Of a stretch of DNA of 64,000 nt, positions 17,528-26,407 are shown in pieces; within the stretch, counting starts at the first letter, position 1; the number at the start of each line of letters is the position of its first letter. The position numbers and the translations under genes were made by a program. The notes under the pieces were generated by a model, which ran no database searches, was not told the origin of the DNA, and worked only from the letters and a program-made list of their open reading frames with translations. Origin of the DNA: Candidatus Treponema caballi (GTDB lineage Bacteria > Spirochaetota > Spirochaetia > Treponematales > Treponemataceae); NCBI GenBank assembly GCA_018066285.1, contig JAGHRS010000031.1:1-64000 (forward strand). The letters run 5' to 3'.

Positions 17528-20500
17528 GCTCAACCTCAGACTGCGAAAGCTTCAGTGCATTTGAAATCTGTGTAGCTGACCAGCCCTTGTGTGCAAGCGT
17601 AATGACATTTTCACGCACTGCAATAGGAGGTGCTCCTGCAGGTGAAACGTCAGCATTGTCAGCACGTGAAGTTATGCTCTTCAAAAGCTGCAGCTGACTG
17701 TCCGCTCCCTTAGAAATCTCCTGCAGTCTTCCTTCTGTACGTGCAAGCCACTCGTTCTTGCTGGTAAGGTCAGCAATATGATTTTCAGCATTCTTGATGA
17801 TAGCATCCAGAGAGGACAGTTTCTTGACTGCATCGCCAATCTTCGGACCTGCTTCAAGCAGACGGGAAACATTACCCTGCAGCTCACCTATCTTTTCAGG
17901 GAACTGAGAAGTCTGTTCATAGCAGGTAGAAAGATGTTTCTCCAGATTCTTGAGAGTCTCGAATGATTTATCCACATCGTTTATCGTCTGTTCAAGAACA
18001 GGAGCTTTCTTGTCGAGTCTGTCGTACTGTCCCGTAATATCAGAAAGCGCATCCTGGAACTTGCGGATATCAGCCTGAATAAGCTGCAGGTCATCGTGGC
18101 TGTTCTGAAGCTCGGTAATCTTCTGATCCATGGTTGATGACAGTGACATAAGCTTGTTGAAATCTGCTTCCATGAGATCCATGCGCTTTTTCTCAGCGGT
18201 AAACTTCTGCGCATTCATGGAAATTGCTTCTTCTGCCTTGCGGATTTTGTTGATCTGCTGGTCAACATCAGCGGCAGTCTGCTTAAAGTTATCGAACTTT
18301 GTTATCTCAGCACGAAGCGAAGTCAGCTGGTCTTCAAGCTTAACCTTGTGTTCCTCAACCTTATCGATAATCTGCGTCTGCGCCATGTACTCCTTGAGCC
18401 GCTTGTCCACAGCATCAAGTGAAAGATTAAGGGCATTTGCATCAGCCTGAATCTTGCCGAGGAGCTTATCCTGAACATCATCAGTACGTGTACGGATATC
18501 CTGCACCATGTCTTTGAGTGCGCGGAGTTTCTGCTCAGAATCGATATTAGTCTCGTTTATGTTGTGCTGCACCTGAGACAGCATTTCGTCGTAGTTTCTC
18601 TGAAGGTCTTCGATTACACCCTTAGAACGGATTTCATAGTCGCTGAATGCAGCCTGCATATCCTTTTTCACATCATCAAGACGAACCGTCATTGTGTTCT
18701 GGTCTTCGGCAATCTTCCTGTTGAAATCAGCAAGATCGGTTGTAAAGGATTGCTGAACCTGAGAAATGAGATCTGATGCATTCTGATCAAGGGAACCAAG
18801 TTTTTCAGAGAACAGTGACTTGGTATCTTCAAATTGAGCGTTCATTCTGTCACGCCAGGTGGAGAAATCTGTCAGCACAGCCTGAACCTGGCTGTCAGCC
18901 TTTTCCTGGGAAGCACCAACATTCTGGGCAATCTGCTCAAGCTGTGCATTGATGTCACGTTCATACCGCTTGAGGATTTCATCCGCCTGCGTATTGTAAG
19001 ATGTAAGTTCGTTCTTAAGGTACTCGGATGCAGAGTTTTTCGCATTCTCAAGCTCGACACGCTGCTGCTCTATGAAAGCACGGAAACCGTACTCTGTATT
19101 GTTGATGCGCTCCTGAAGCGTCTTCTCAGAGTTCTTGATAAGGTCTTCAAGACGTGCAGTCTGTTCCTTAAGGCGGTCCTGAACACCGGACAGCTCAATC
19201 TTCATCTGCTCACCGTACTTCTCTTCCGTTGCACGGCGGGAATCTTCATACTGATTGGAGATTTCGCTGAGCTTTCCGTTAACATCACGCTGCCACTGAA
19301 GCATGGATTCTTCCATGGCTCCGCTGCGCTTTGAAAGGTCTGAGAAGAACTGGTCTTCAAACAGCTTGAGCTTTTCAGAAACGCTGCCGTATGCCTTCTC
19401 CTTGAGATCATTCAGCTCGCCTTCAAGACCATGCAGCCGGGTGGAAAGTGCATCGTTCCTGCTTGCGATATCTGATTCAAAAGTCGCCTGACGTTCGTTC
19501 TGGCCCTGGGTAAAGCGTGCAAAGTCAGAATCAACACGCTGACGGGCTGCGGCCATTGCTTCGCGCAATGCATTTTCAAGGCCGTCAATTTCTTCTGTTG
19601 ATGTATTAAGGCGTTCAAAGCGGTAGAGCACATCGCTCTTACACTGCTCGAGCTGGTTTTCAATCTCAGTGAAGAATTTCTGCTGCTTATCAGCATACTG
19701 TGCACTGTCAGCAGAGAGCGCACCTTCAAGTTTCTCACGGAACTGAGTGACCTGTTCAGAAAGAGTATCCCTCATGGAAGCAATCTGTCCGGTCAACGCT
19801 GCATTAACAGAAGCAGCCTGTTCTGCAACAGAAGAGCTCTCTGTCTCAAGTTTTTCCTTGAGTGAGGCATTATCGGCTTCGAGTCTGCTCTTCAGGGCTG
19901 CAAACTCTTCATCAAAGCTGGTGCGGCCCTGTTCAAGAGCATCAAGTCTTGACTGCTGCTCATCAGACATACGCTTGAGCTCGTTACGGGCATAATCAAG
20001 AACAGAAGAACTTTCGCTGTCAAAAGACTGCTTAAAGGAAGCTACGCTGCTTTCTGCCGCTGTAAGCTTTTCATTAAAGGCTTCTTCGTGTTCAGCAAGC
20101 TGCCTTTCAAGTTCTTCACGCTTGCTGCTGAAATCAACTGCAAGCTGATTCTGGAAGTCGCTGATTGTCTTCTCGAGCATTGTTTTCTGGCTTTCAAGCT
20201 CATCCGCAAGCTGCCGGCTCTGAGATGAAAGCTTTTCGAGCAGTTCTGCATTCCGGGCGGTAAAATCAGCAGTAAGCTCTGATTCCATATCAGCAGTCTT
20301 CTTTTTGAAGCGCGCGTCAAGAACGTTTGTAAGTTCAGCAGTCTCTGTTTCAAGAGCTTTGACTTTTTCAGTAACAGAGCCTTGAATGGATGCAAGGCAA
20401 GCTGCTGTGTCTGCCTCGACCCGTGATATTTCAGAGGTAAGACGTGTATTAAGGCTTGAAGTAAGCTCTGTACGGTGGGCGTTAAGGCTTTCTTCAAGTT

Positions 20501-21971
20501 CATTTGAAACTGAAGTAATTTCAGAAGCGACCTGGTCTTTGACAGCAGCAATGTCTGCGGACGTCTCTTTTCTGACAGATGCAACATCCGCAGCAGTTTC
20601 TTCCCTGACCGCCGCAATGTCTGCGGCAGATCCTTCTTTGACTGCTGCAACAGCGGCCTCTGTGTCGTTCTTCACTGCTGCAACAGCAGACTCTGATCCG
20701 CTTCTGACAGCGGCAACAGCGGCCTCTGTCTCTTCTTTTACAGCTGCAATGCTGGCAGCTGCTTCTTTTCTGAGTTTTGCGATGGTATTGCCAGCTGCCG
20801 TCTTAAACGCCTCTATGCCGGCTTCAGTTTCTTCCCTGACAGAAGCAATGCCCTTCTCTGAATCAGATCTGATTTCTGAAAGTTTTGCAGTTGTATCATC
20901 ATGCATTGCAGAAACTGCGCTTTCTGTCTCAGACTTGAAAGAAGCAAGCAGAGCCTGTGCATCAGCATGAACCTTGCTGCAGGCAGATTCGATTTCCGCC
21001 TTGAGGGAAGCCGTTCCGTCTGCTGTCTGCTCGCGTATGGCACCAATGCCTTCATCAACATCAAGACGGATACTGCAAATGCTCTCTTCAACGTCTTTCC
21101 GGATGGCCTCAATGTGTTCCATAGCTTCCTGACGGGAAGATTCAAGACCGGAAGCAGCCTCATTCCGGGAAGCGGCAAGCTGCTCTCCGGCACTCTTAGA
21201 GAACGCTTCAATGGAAGCTGTGATTTCGGCATTGTACCGGTTGAGGCGTTCCTCTGCTGCTGCAGCCATTTTCTGGAAAGCATCATTCTCAAGAGAACCA
21301 GCCTTGTCAGATGCGAGTGCAAGCGCTTCCTCACAGGTTTTCCGGACTTCTTCAAGCAGTGTGTTATTCTTTTTGACAGCCTCTTCCGCTGTTTCAGCCA
21401 GAAACTGAGACTGCTCCTGAATGTGGGATTTCAGGTCAGCAGTACAGGCTTCAAGCTTTTCAGCGTCTGTTTTCTCAAAATCTGCCAGCAGTGTGGGAAT
21501 ACGGGCTTCAATTGATTCGAGCATGTCTTTCTGTGTTTCGATTTTCTTTGTTGTTTTATCAAGGAAACGGGATTCCTTCTGGATACGCAGAAGGTTTTCC
21601 TCTGTATTCTGAGCCATTTCAACGAGGTCATTCAACATGGTGTTGAACTTATCAATCTGAGCACTGATTTCATCCAGATTGGCAGCGCGTTCCTTATAAG
21701 CCGCTTCTTTAGCCTCTACATCTGAAGTAATTGCATCGAGACGTTTAATAGCAGCGACGGCTGTACTCTGTGCGGTTTCAAGGTCGTTGACGCAGTTCTG
21801 CATATCCTTGGCGTTTTTCTGAAAATAGACGTCAAACTCACCGCGGACCTTATTGGTAAAATCTCTGATTAATTCAAGTGACTTGTCTTTTTTGTCTATC
21901 TGACGGAACGCCAGAATTGCGCCCAAAGACACTGTCAGCGTAATGATAATATCGAAAAACATTTGTCCCAC
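17493..21971 (-). CDS. Very large membrane-anchored coiled-coil protein (resembles the spirochete SpiroCoCo family) with C-terminal HTH-like tail
   Basis: N-terminal TM helix, ~1400 aa of coiled coil incl. 11-residue repeats, C-terminal HKGWSATQISNALKLSQSEVELIL. Confidence 0.88.
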   Translation of the reverse strand: MGQMFFDIIITLTVSLGAILAFRQIDKKDKSLELIRDFTNKVRGEFDVYFQKNAKDMQNCVNDLETAQSTAVAAIKRLDAITSDVEAKEAAYKERAANLDEISAQIDKFNTMLNDLVEMAQNTEENLLRIQKESRFLDKTTKKIETQKDMLESIEARIPTLLADFEKTDAEKLEACTADLKSHIQEQSQFLAETAEEAVKKNNTLLEEVRKTCEEALALASDKAGSLENDAFQKMAAAAEERLNRYNAEITASIEAFSKSAGEQLAASRNEAASGLESSRQEAMEHIEAIRKDVEESICSIRLDVDEGIGAIREQTADGTASLKAEIESACSKVHADAQALLASFKSETESAVSAMHDDTTAKLSEIRSDSEKGIASVREETEAGIEAFKTAAGNTIAKLRKEAAASIAAVKEETEAAVAAVRSGSESAVAAVKNDTEAAVAAVKEGSAADIAAVREETAADVASVRKETSADIAAVKDQVASEITSVSNELEESLNAHRTELTSSLNTRLTSEISRVEADTAACLASIQGSVTEKVKALETETAELTNVLDARFKKKTADMESELTADFTARNAELLEKLSSQSRQLADELESQKTMLEKTISDFQNQLAVDFSSKREELERQLAEHEEAFNEKLTAAESSVASFKQSFDSESSSVLDYARNELKRMSDEQQSRLDALEQGRTSFDEEFAALKSRLEADNASLKEKLETESSSVAEQAASVNAALTGQIASMRDTLSEQVTQFREKLEGALSADSAQYADKQQKFFTEIENQLEQCKSDVLYRFERLNTSTEEIDGLENALREAMAAARQRVDSDFARFTQGQNERQATFESDIASRNDALSTRLHGLEGELNDLKEKAYGSVSEKLKLFEDQFFSDLSKRSGAMEESMLQWQRDVNGKLSEISNQYEDSRRATEEKYGEQMKIELSGVQDRLKEQTARLEDLIKNSEKTLQERINNTEYGFRAFIEQQRVELENAKNSASEYLKNELTSYNTQADEILKRYERDINAQLEQIAQNVGASQEKADSQVQAVLTDFSTWRDRMNAQFEDTKSLFSEKLGSLDQNASDLISQVQQSFTTDLADFNRKIAEDQNTMTVRLDDVKKDMQAAFSDYEIRSKGVIEDLQRNYDEMLSQVQHNINETNIDSEQKLRALKDMVQDIRTRTDDVQDKLLGKIQADANALNLSLDAVDKRLKEYMAQTQIIDKVEEHKVKLEDQLTSLRAEITKFDNFKQTAADVDQQINKIRKAEEAISMNAQKFTAEKKRMDLMEADFNKLMSLSSTMDQKITELQNSHDDLQLIQADIRKFQDALSDITGQYDRLDKKAPVLEQTINDVDKSFETLKNLEKHLSTCYEQTSQFPEKIGELQGNVSRLLEAGPKIGDAVKKLSSLDAIIKNAENHIADLTSKNEWLARTEGRLQEISKGADSQLQLLKSITSRADNADVSPAGAPPIAVRENVITLAHKGWSATQISNALKLSQSEVELILDYYGKDEK
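20451..21242 (-). repeat. 24 consecutive in-register 11-aa (33-nt) degenerate repeats inside the coiled-coil gene
   Basis: e.g. AAVKEETEAAV/AAVRSGSESAV/AAVKNDTEAAV/AAVKEGSAADI/AAVREETAADV/ASVRKETSADI. Confidence 0.9.
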
Positions 21972-21993
21972 CCAAGAATGTTTTCTGTTTCAA

Positions 21994-22668
21994 TTATTTT
22001 AACACAATTTTCTGTAATTGGCGATAGTTGCGGAACGAAAAGTCAGCATCCTTTGCTTTTTTTCCGATTAGCCGGCGCCATCCGGAAAAGATGTAAGCAG
22101 TTTTCATTCCTGCCCCTTTTGCGCCCTGCACATCGGATGGAATACTGTTGCCAACGTAGAGTATTTCTTCAGGTTTCAGGCCGAGCCGCTGGGCCAGCGT
22201 ACCGAACGTGTATGAAGACGGTTTCAGTGCACCGCATTCTTCAGAACCCATGATGACGTCGCAGTATTCAGCACATCCGAAGATGTTGCCTTTCTGATGC
22301 GGCGGAAAATCTGACAGGATTGCGACCTTCAGGCCCGCTTCCTTGAACTTGCGGAACGTCTCCTGTACATGAGGATATGGCTTTACGACATCGAAATAGC
22401 AGCAAAGTCCGTGATAGACCTTTTCATCAATAAGCCTGCGTGCTTCTGATGTCGGCAGTTGCATGTACTCTCCGAGAAGACGGCCCTGATACTCAAAGAA
22501 ATCCGGAAGAGGAGCCGTCCTGTGAAGGATTTTGCGCACCTTGTTGTACTGGATGAAAAAGTTGAGGTTTTTAAAAAAATAAGGTGCTATCTTGATGTAG
22601 AGGTTGAGATCGGGATACATCGTTCCGTCTATATCAAATGCAACTGCCTTTATCTGAGCTCCGTTCAC
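21994..22668 (-). CDS. HAD family hydrolase
   Basis: AVAFDIDGTMYPD, ILSDFP, YVGNSIPSDVQGAKGAGM. Confidence 0.9.
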   Translation of the reverse strand: MNGAQIKAVAFDIDGTMYPDLNLYIKIAPYFFKNLNFFIQYNKVRKILHRTAPLPDFFEYQGRLLGEYMQLPTSEARRLIDEKVYHGLCCYFDVVKPYPHVQETFRKFKEAGLKVAILSDFPPHQKGNIFGCAEYCDVIMGSEECGALKPSSYTFGTLAQRLGLKPEEILYVGNSIPSDVQGAKGAGMKTAYIFSGWRRLIGKKAKDADFSFRNYRQLQKIVLK

Positions 22669-23744
22669 TCTTTGATGATACTATATAAAAAGACAGCTTG
22701 TCCATCAGAAGTTCCCGTTTCAAAAAACCATTCTGAAATCTGGCGTTCAATTTCCTGTGAAATCTGAGCTGGCAGGCTCGCCTTTTTTTCTATCAGTATG
22801 GAATCACGCAGAACAGTACCATCAGCACGCACCTTGAATGATATGCGTATATCCCGGATTGATGCCGTTATGAGCGCTTTCTGTTCTGCCGTAAAGACAA
22901 TTTCTGTAGTCGCCGGCCGCACAAGCCTTCTGCCAGCCATGCCCTCTCCAAAAAGAGAACCGCTTTCCGAAGCTGAACCGCCCGTTGCGCCCCCCTCAAG
23001 TCTTCCAGACCCGCCGCTTCCGGAAACTGTTCCCGCAGTGACAATGCCCGCGCCGGCAGCGTCCGCAACAGAACTGAGTGCGCTTGCTGTTCCTTCTGAA
23101 ACAGAAGCATCCACTGCTTTTCCAGAGTCTGCAGCCGCCGCCGTTCCCGTATCAGAAACTGACGCAGAAGCAGCGGAACCTTTCATGGAAGGGCCTTCCT
23201 GCGTAACAAATGTCTTTTCGCCGGTACTGACAGCGCTTGTTGCAGTTGAACTGTCACCGAAAAGAGCATCCCAGTCATCATCGGCAGCGCTTTTCTTTGT
23301 TCCGCGACTCGCAGCCTGCTCTGCCATAAGCTGATCTACACTCTTCACCAATGTCTGCTTTACAGGCTCGGGCGTTGGTTCAGGCGTTTTTGCAACGGGA
23401 GCAGGCGCTGGCTCTGCTTTCACAGGTTGTGGCGCCGGGGCAGCAGGCGCTGGAGCAGGCTCAGACTGTGCTGCGGCTATTTCACTCACAGCTGTCGGCA
23501 GTTCCGGTGTTTCAGCAGGAACTGCCTCTATCAGCGCCGGTTCAGGCGGCAGTTCCGGCTCGGGAAGCAGCTCAGGTGCCGGCTGCTTTTCTTCCATCGG
23601 AGCAAGCTGAATCCTGATTTCCCTGTACACAGGCTCGTCAACTGCTGTCTGTACGGGCACAAAGATAAAAGTCACCACAAGAAGCGCCCAGAAAAAGGCT
23701 GAAATGAGGAGACTGGTAAGCTGTCGACGTGAAAACGAAGTCAT
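22665..23744 (-). CDS. TonB-like energy transducer, Pro/Ala-rich periplasmic region
   Basis: Single N-terminal TM, PEPEL/PEPA-rich stretch, position next to ExbD/ExbB. Confidence 0.65.
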   Translation of the reverse strand: MTSFSRRQLTSLLISAFFWALLVVTFIFVPVQTAVDEPVYREIRIQLAPMEEKQPAPELLPEPELPPEPALIEAVPAETPELPTAVSEIAAAQSEPAPAPAAPAPQPVKAEPAPAPVAKTPEPTPEPVKQTLVKSVDQLMAEQAASRGTKKSAADDDWDALFGDSSTATSAVSTGEKTFVTQEGPSMKGSAASASVSDTGTAAAADSGKAVDASVSEGTASALSSVADAAGAGIVTAGTVSGSGGSGRLEGGATGGSASESGSLFGEGMAGRRLVRPATTEIVFTAEQKALITASIRDIRISFKVRADGTVLRDSILIEKKASLPAQISQEIERQISEWFFETGTSDGQAVFLYSIIKE

Positions 23745-23746
23745 TG

Positions 23747-24157
23747 TCAGTCAGCGGTCCTTAAGTTTACAGCCTGAAAACCGTTCCGGCGGAGAATATC
23801 GAACACGCCGACAATAGCGCCGTTTGTCACAAGCTCATCTGCTTCGAGCGTAACCGGATACTCAGAACGCTCTTCAGCCGCAACTTCATCAAAGGAAGCA
23901 AGGGCGGCATCAAGGCTTTCGCTGGTGACTGCCTCGGAATTGAACCAGAGACCGCCGTCAGCTTCCATCGTAATGGTTATGCCGCCCGTGGCCGTCCCTT
24001 CAGACGTGCTTGATGAAGGCAGATTCAGGTCAATGCCGGGCAGGCTCGCAAACGTCGTCGATACGAGGAAAAAGAGGATGAGCTGAAAGACAATGTCTAT
24101 CATCGGGATGAGGTCAACGGATGCTTCCTTGTGCTTTCCCTTCTGACAGAACGTCAT
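23747..24157 (-). CDS. ExbD/TolR family biopolymer transport protein
   Basis: VDLIPMIDIVFQLILFFLVSTTF. Confidence 0.92.
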   Translation of the reverse strand: MTFCQKGKHKEASVDLIPMIDIVFQLILFFLVSTTFASLPGIDLNLPSSSTSEGTATGGITITMEADGGLWFNSEAVTSESLDAALASFDEVAAEERSEYPVTLEADELVTNGAIVGVFDILRRNGFQAVNLRTAD

Positions 24158-24768
24158 ACGCGCTTTCCTCCGCAGATGGTGAGCACAGTGTCTGTCGCAC
24201 AGCTCTCTATTTCACCGATAATGCGTTCTGAGCGCGCGACAAAGAAGTTGTGGAAAATGACTGACGGAATGGATACGACAAGTCCGCTTGCCGTCGTAAC
24301 GAGCGCTTCTGCTATGGAACCTGCAAGAACGGCGGGATTTCCCATGCTTCCACCTGCGCCAAGGACACCGAACGCCTTGATGTTGCCGGTTACCGTTCCA
24401 AGGAGGCCGAGCAGTGTGGATATGTTGGCAATCGTTCCAAGCGTCGTCAGATACCGGTCAATATCCGGCAGCTGCCTGTTTGCTTCAGTCGCGGCAGCAT
24501 CCTTGATGTCTTCTTCAGAGCAATCGTGAAACTGCAGTATTTTGCCTATCACGTTTGAAGCAGGCGTATCCGCAGTCCTGCAGACAGCGAGCGCTTCTTC
24601 AAAATAGCGCTTTTCAAGCAGCGGATTGAGCTGAGCGTACATCCGCTTATCCGTTCTTGAAATGCCTGAATAGTAGATGATGCGTTCAATGATGATGAAC
24701 GTCGCGATTACTCCGCAGATAATGATGGGTATCATCAGGATTCCGCCGCTTTTTAAAACCTCAATCAT
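24154..24768 (-). CDS. MotA/TolQ/ExbB proton channel family protein
   Basis: LTTLGTIANISTLLGLLGTVTGNIKAF ... ALVTTASGLVVSIPSVIFHNFF. Confidence 0.92.
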   Translation of the reverse strand: MIEVLKSGGILMIPIIICGVIATFIIIERIIYYSGISRTDKRMYAQLNPLLEKRYFEEALAVCRTADTPASNVIGKILQFHDCSEEDIKDAAATEANRQLPDIDRYLTTLGTIANISTLLGLLGTVTGNIKAFGVLGAGGSMGNPAVLAGSIAEALVTTASGLVVSIPSVIFHNFFVARSERIIGEIESCATDTVLTICGGKRV

Positions 24769-24780
24769 ATATATCCCTCT

Positions 24781-26364
24781 CTAGAAATTGACTTTTACAA
24801 ACAGAGCAGCATATCCGCCGCGTTCTGCATATGTATCACAGATGAGTCTGTCCTCACCTGAAATTATGTTCACTATGTCATTAAGTTCAAGTTCAAACCT
24901 GACAGATTTTGTCGCCTGGAAACAGCCGTTAAGCCCGATCTCAGGAGTACGGTTTGCCGGCCAGAGAATACCTGCGCCTGCGCTCCAGACATTGCTTTCG
25001 TCTGCGAAAGACACATCAAGTGTCAGCGCAGATGATGAATCACGTGTCCGGTCATACCTCGTTGCATCAAGCCAGCTTGCATTCCAGCCGAATGATGCGT
25101 TGAAAATCTTCATCGGAATGGTTACGCCAAACCGCGAATCAAGGACAGTCACATCAGTGTTTGAGACGCTTGCAAGCCCCGTAGATGAATCAAATGAAGA
25201 CCGGTCCAGAAGCATGCGTTTGCCATCGTAAGCAGTCGTAGCAAAATCAGCGGATATATTAAGGACGCCGATATCATAAAAAGGAATATCAGCTGCAGCA
25301 TCGAAAAACCACTCAGTCGTTTCAGCAGGCGTTGTTCCTGACATGAGGAACGGCGTCTCTTTCTGAAGAGAGACAGGTGTTATGGCAGCTGATTTCAAGC
25401 CTCCGGAAAGCATACCGTAAAACGATGCGCCAGAACCGGTACTTATATTTACCGCAAACGGGATGAGCACATCCTCTGAAGCCTGTTTCGCAAGCAGCGC
25501 AGAGGCAGAAAGAGAAACATCCGCATAATCAAGAATACCGAATGATACGGCAGCACCCGCCTCAAACCTGCTCTGCTCCATGCCGAAATCATAGCTCAGG
25601 GAAACAAGCCCGTCCCAGTTATCCTTTTCAAGAACAGCCTGGACAGATGTGCCCGCACCAAAGAATGTAACGGGCTCTGTCGGCGTGGAAGAGCTCATGA
25701 ACTGTGTGTTGAAGACACCGTCCGCGGCGCCCTTGACCGTAAGCATGTCACCCGGCTTCCAGTTGATGATGGTGCTTCCCGTTATGTTCTGGCGGGAAAT
25801 GTCAAAAAAACCGCTTTTCTTTCCCTGAAGACCGTCAGTACGCGTTTCATAGCCAGCCGCCGCATCAAGCAGCAGTGCCTCGCCGAACGCGAACTGTTTC
25901 TCACCTGAAAGTCTTGTGTTCTGGCTTTCATAGCCATCAACTGCAGAGTGGCGGCCTATGCCCGTAACTGATTCATGAAAGAACTCAAGTTTGAACGGCT
26001 CTGCACCAATATTTCTGTACACGGAAAAATCGCCTGAGAAAAAGCCCGGCCATCCTGCTCCTATTGCACCTTCAAGAAATACATCCTGAGAAGAAGCATC
26101 TTCAGAACCGGGCGCTTCTGACTGGATGAGTGCATCAGCGGATATGTTGGCATCCGCAAGCACAGGAAGCGAATCAGTTTCAAGCGGAAGGATAAGCGAA
26201 AAATCTGGAATTGCCTCTTTTTCAGGGACAACGCCTGTCTCACTGATAACAGTCGCTGCATCATCAAGCTCAATCTGAGAGCCAGATGATACAGTCTGTT
26301 CTGAAAAACCGTCTGCGATCAGAAGGACCGCACATAAAACGCATATATTCTTTTTCACACTCAT
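24781..26364 (-). CDS. Putative outer-membrane beta-barrel protein
   Basis: Signal peptide, alternating amphipathic strands, terminal Phe (FVKVNF). Confidence 0.55.
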   Translation of the reverse strand: MSVKKNICVLCAVLLIADGFSEQTVSSGSQIELDDAATVISETGVVPEKEAIPDFSLILPLETDSLPVLADANISADALIQSEAPGSEDASSQDVFLEGAIGAGWPGFFSGDFSVYRNIGAEPFKLEFFHESVTGIGRHSAVDGYESQNTRLSGEKQFAFGEALLLDAAAGYETRTDGLQGKKSGFFDISRQNITGSTIINWKPGDMLTVKGAADGVFNTQFMSSSTPTEPVTFFGAGTSVQAVLEKDNWDGLVSLSYDFGMEQSRFEAGAAVSFGILDYADVSLSASALLAKQASEDVLIPFAVNISTGSGASFYGMLSGGLKSAAITPVSLQKETPFLMSGTTPAETTEWFFDAAADIPFYDIGVLNISADFATTAYDGKRMLLDRSSFDSSTGLASVSNTDVTVLDSRFGVTIPMKIFNASFGWNASWLDATRYDRTRDSSSALTLDVSFADESNVWSAGAGILWPANRTPEIGLNGCFQATKSVRFELELNDIVNIISGEDRLICDTYAERGGYAALFVKVNF

Positions 26365-26407
26365 ATCTTCTCCTCAAAGTTCCGAAGCTTTCACCACATG
26401 GAAGCGG

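Noticed and set aside
20386-20970. 194-aa + strand Ser/Ala/Thr-rich ORF with apparent repeats
   Set aside because: Mirror image of the 11-residue repeats of the coiled-coil gene on the minus strand
20451-21242. Regular ~33-nt repeats considered as CRISPR-like
   Set aside because: No repeat/spacer alternation, degenerate units, continuous reading frame; explained by hendecad coiled coil
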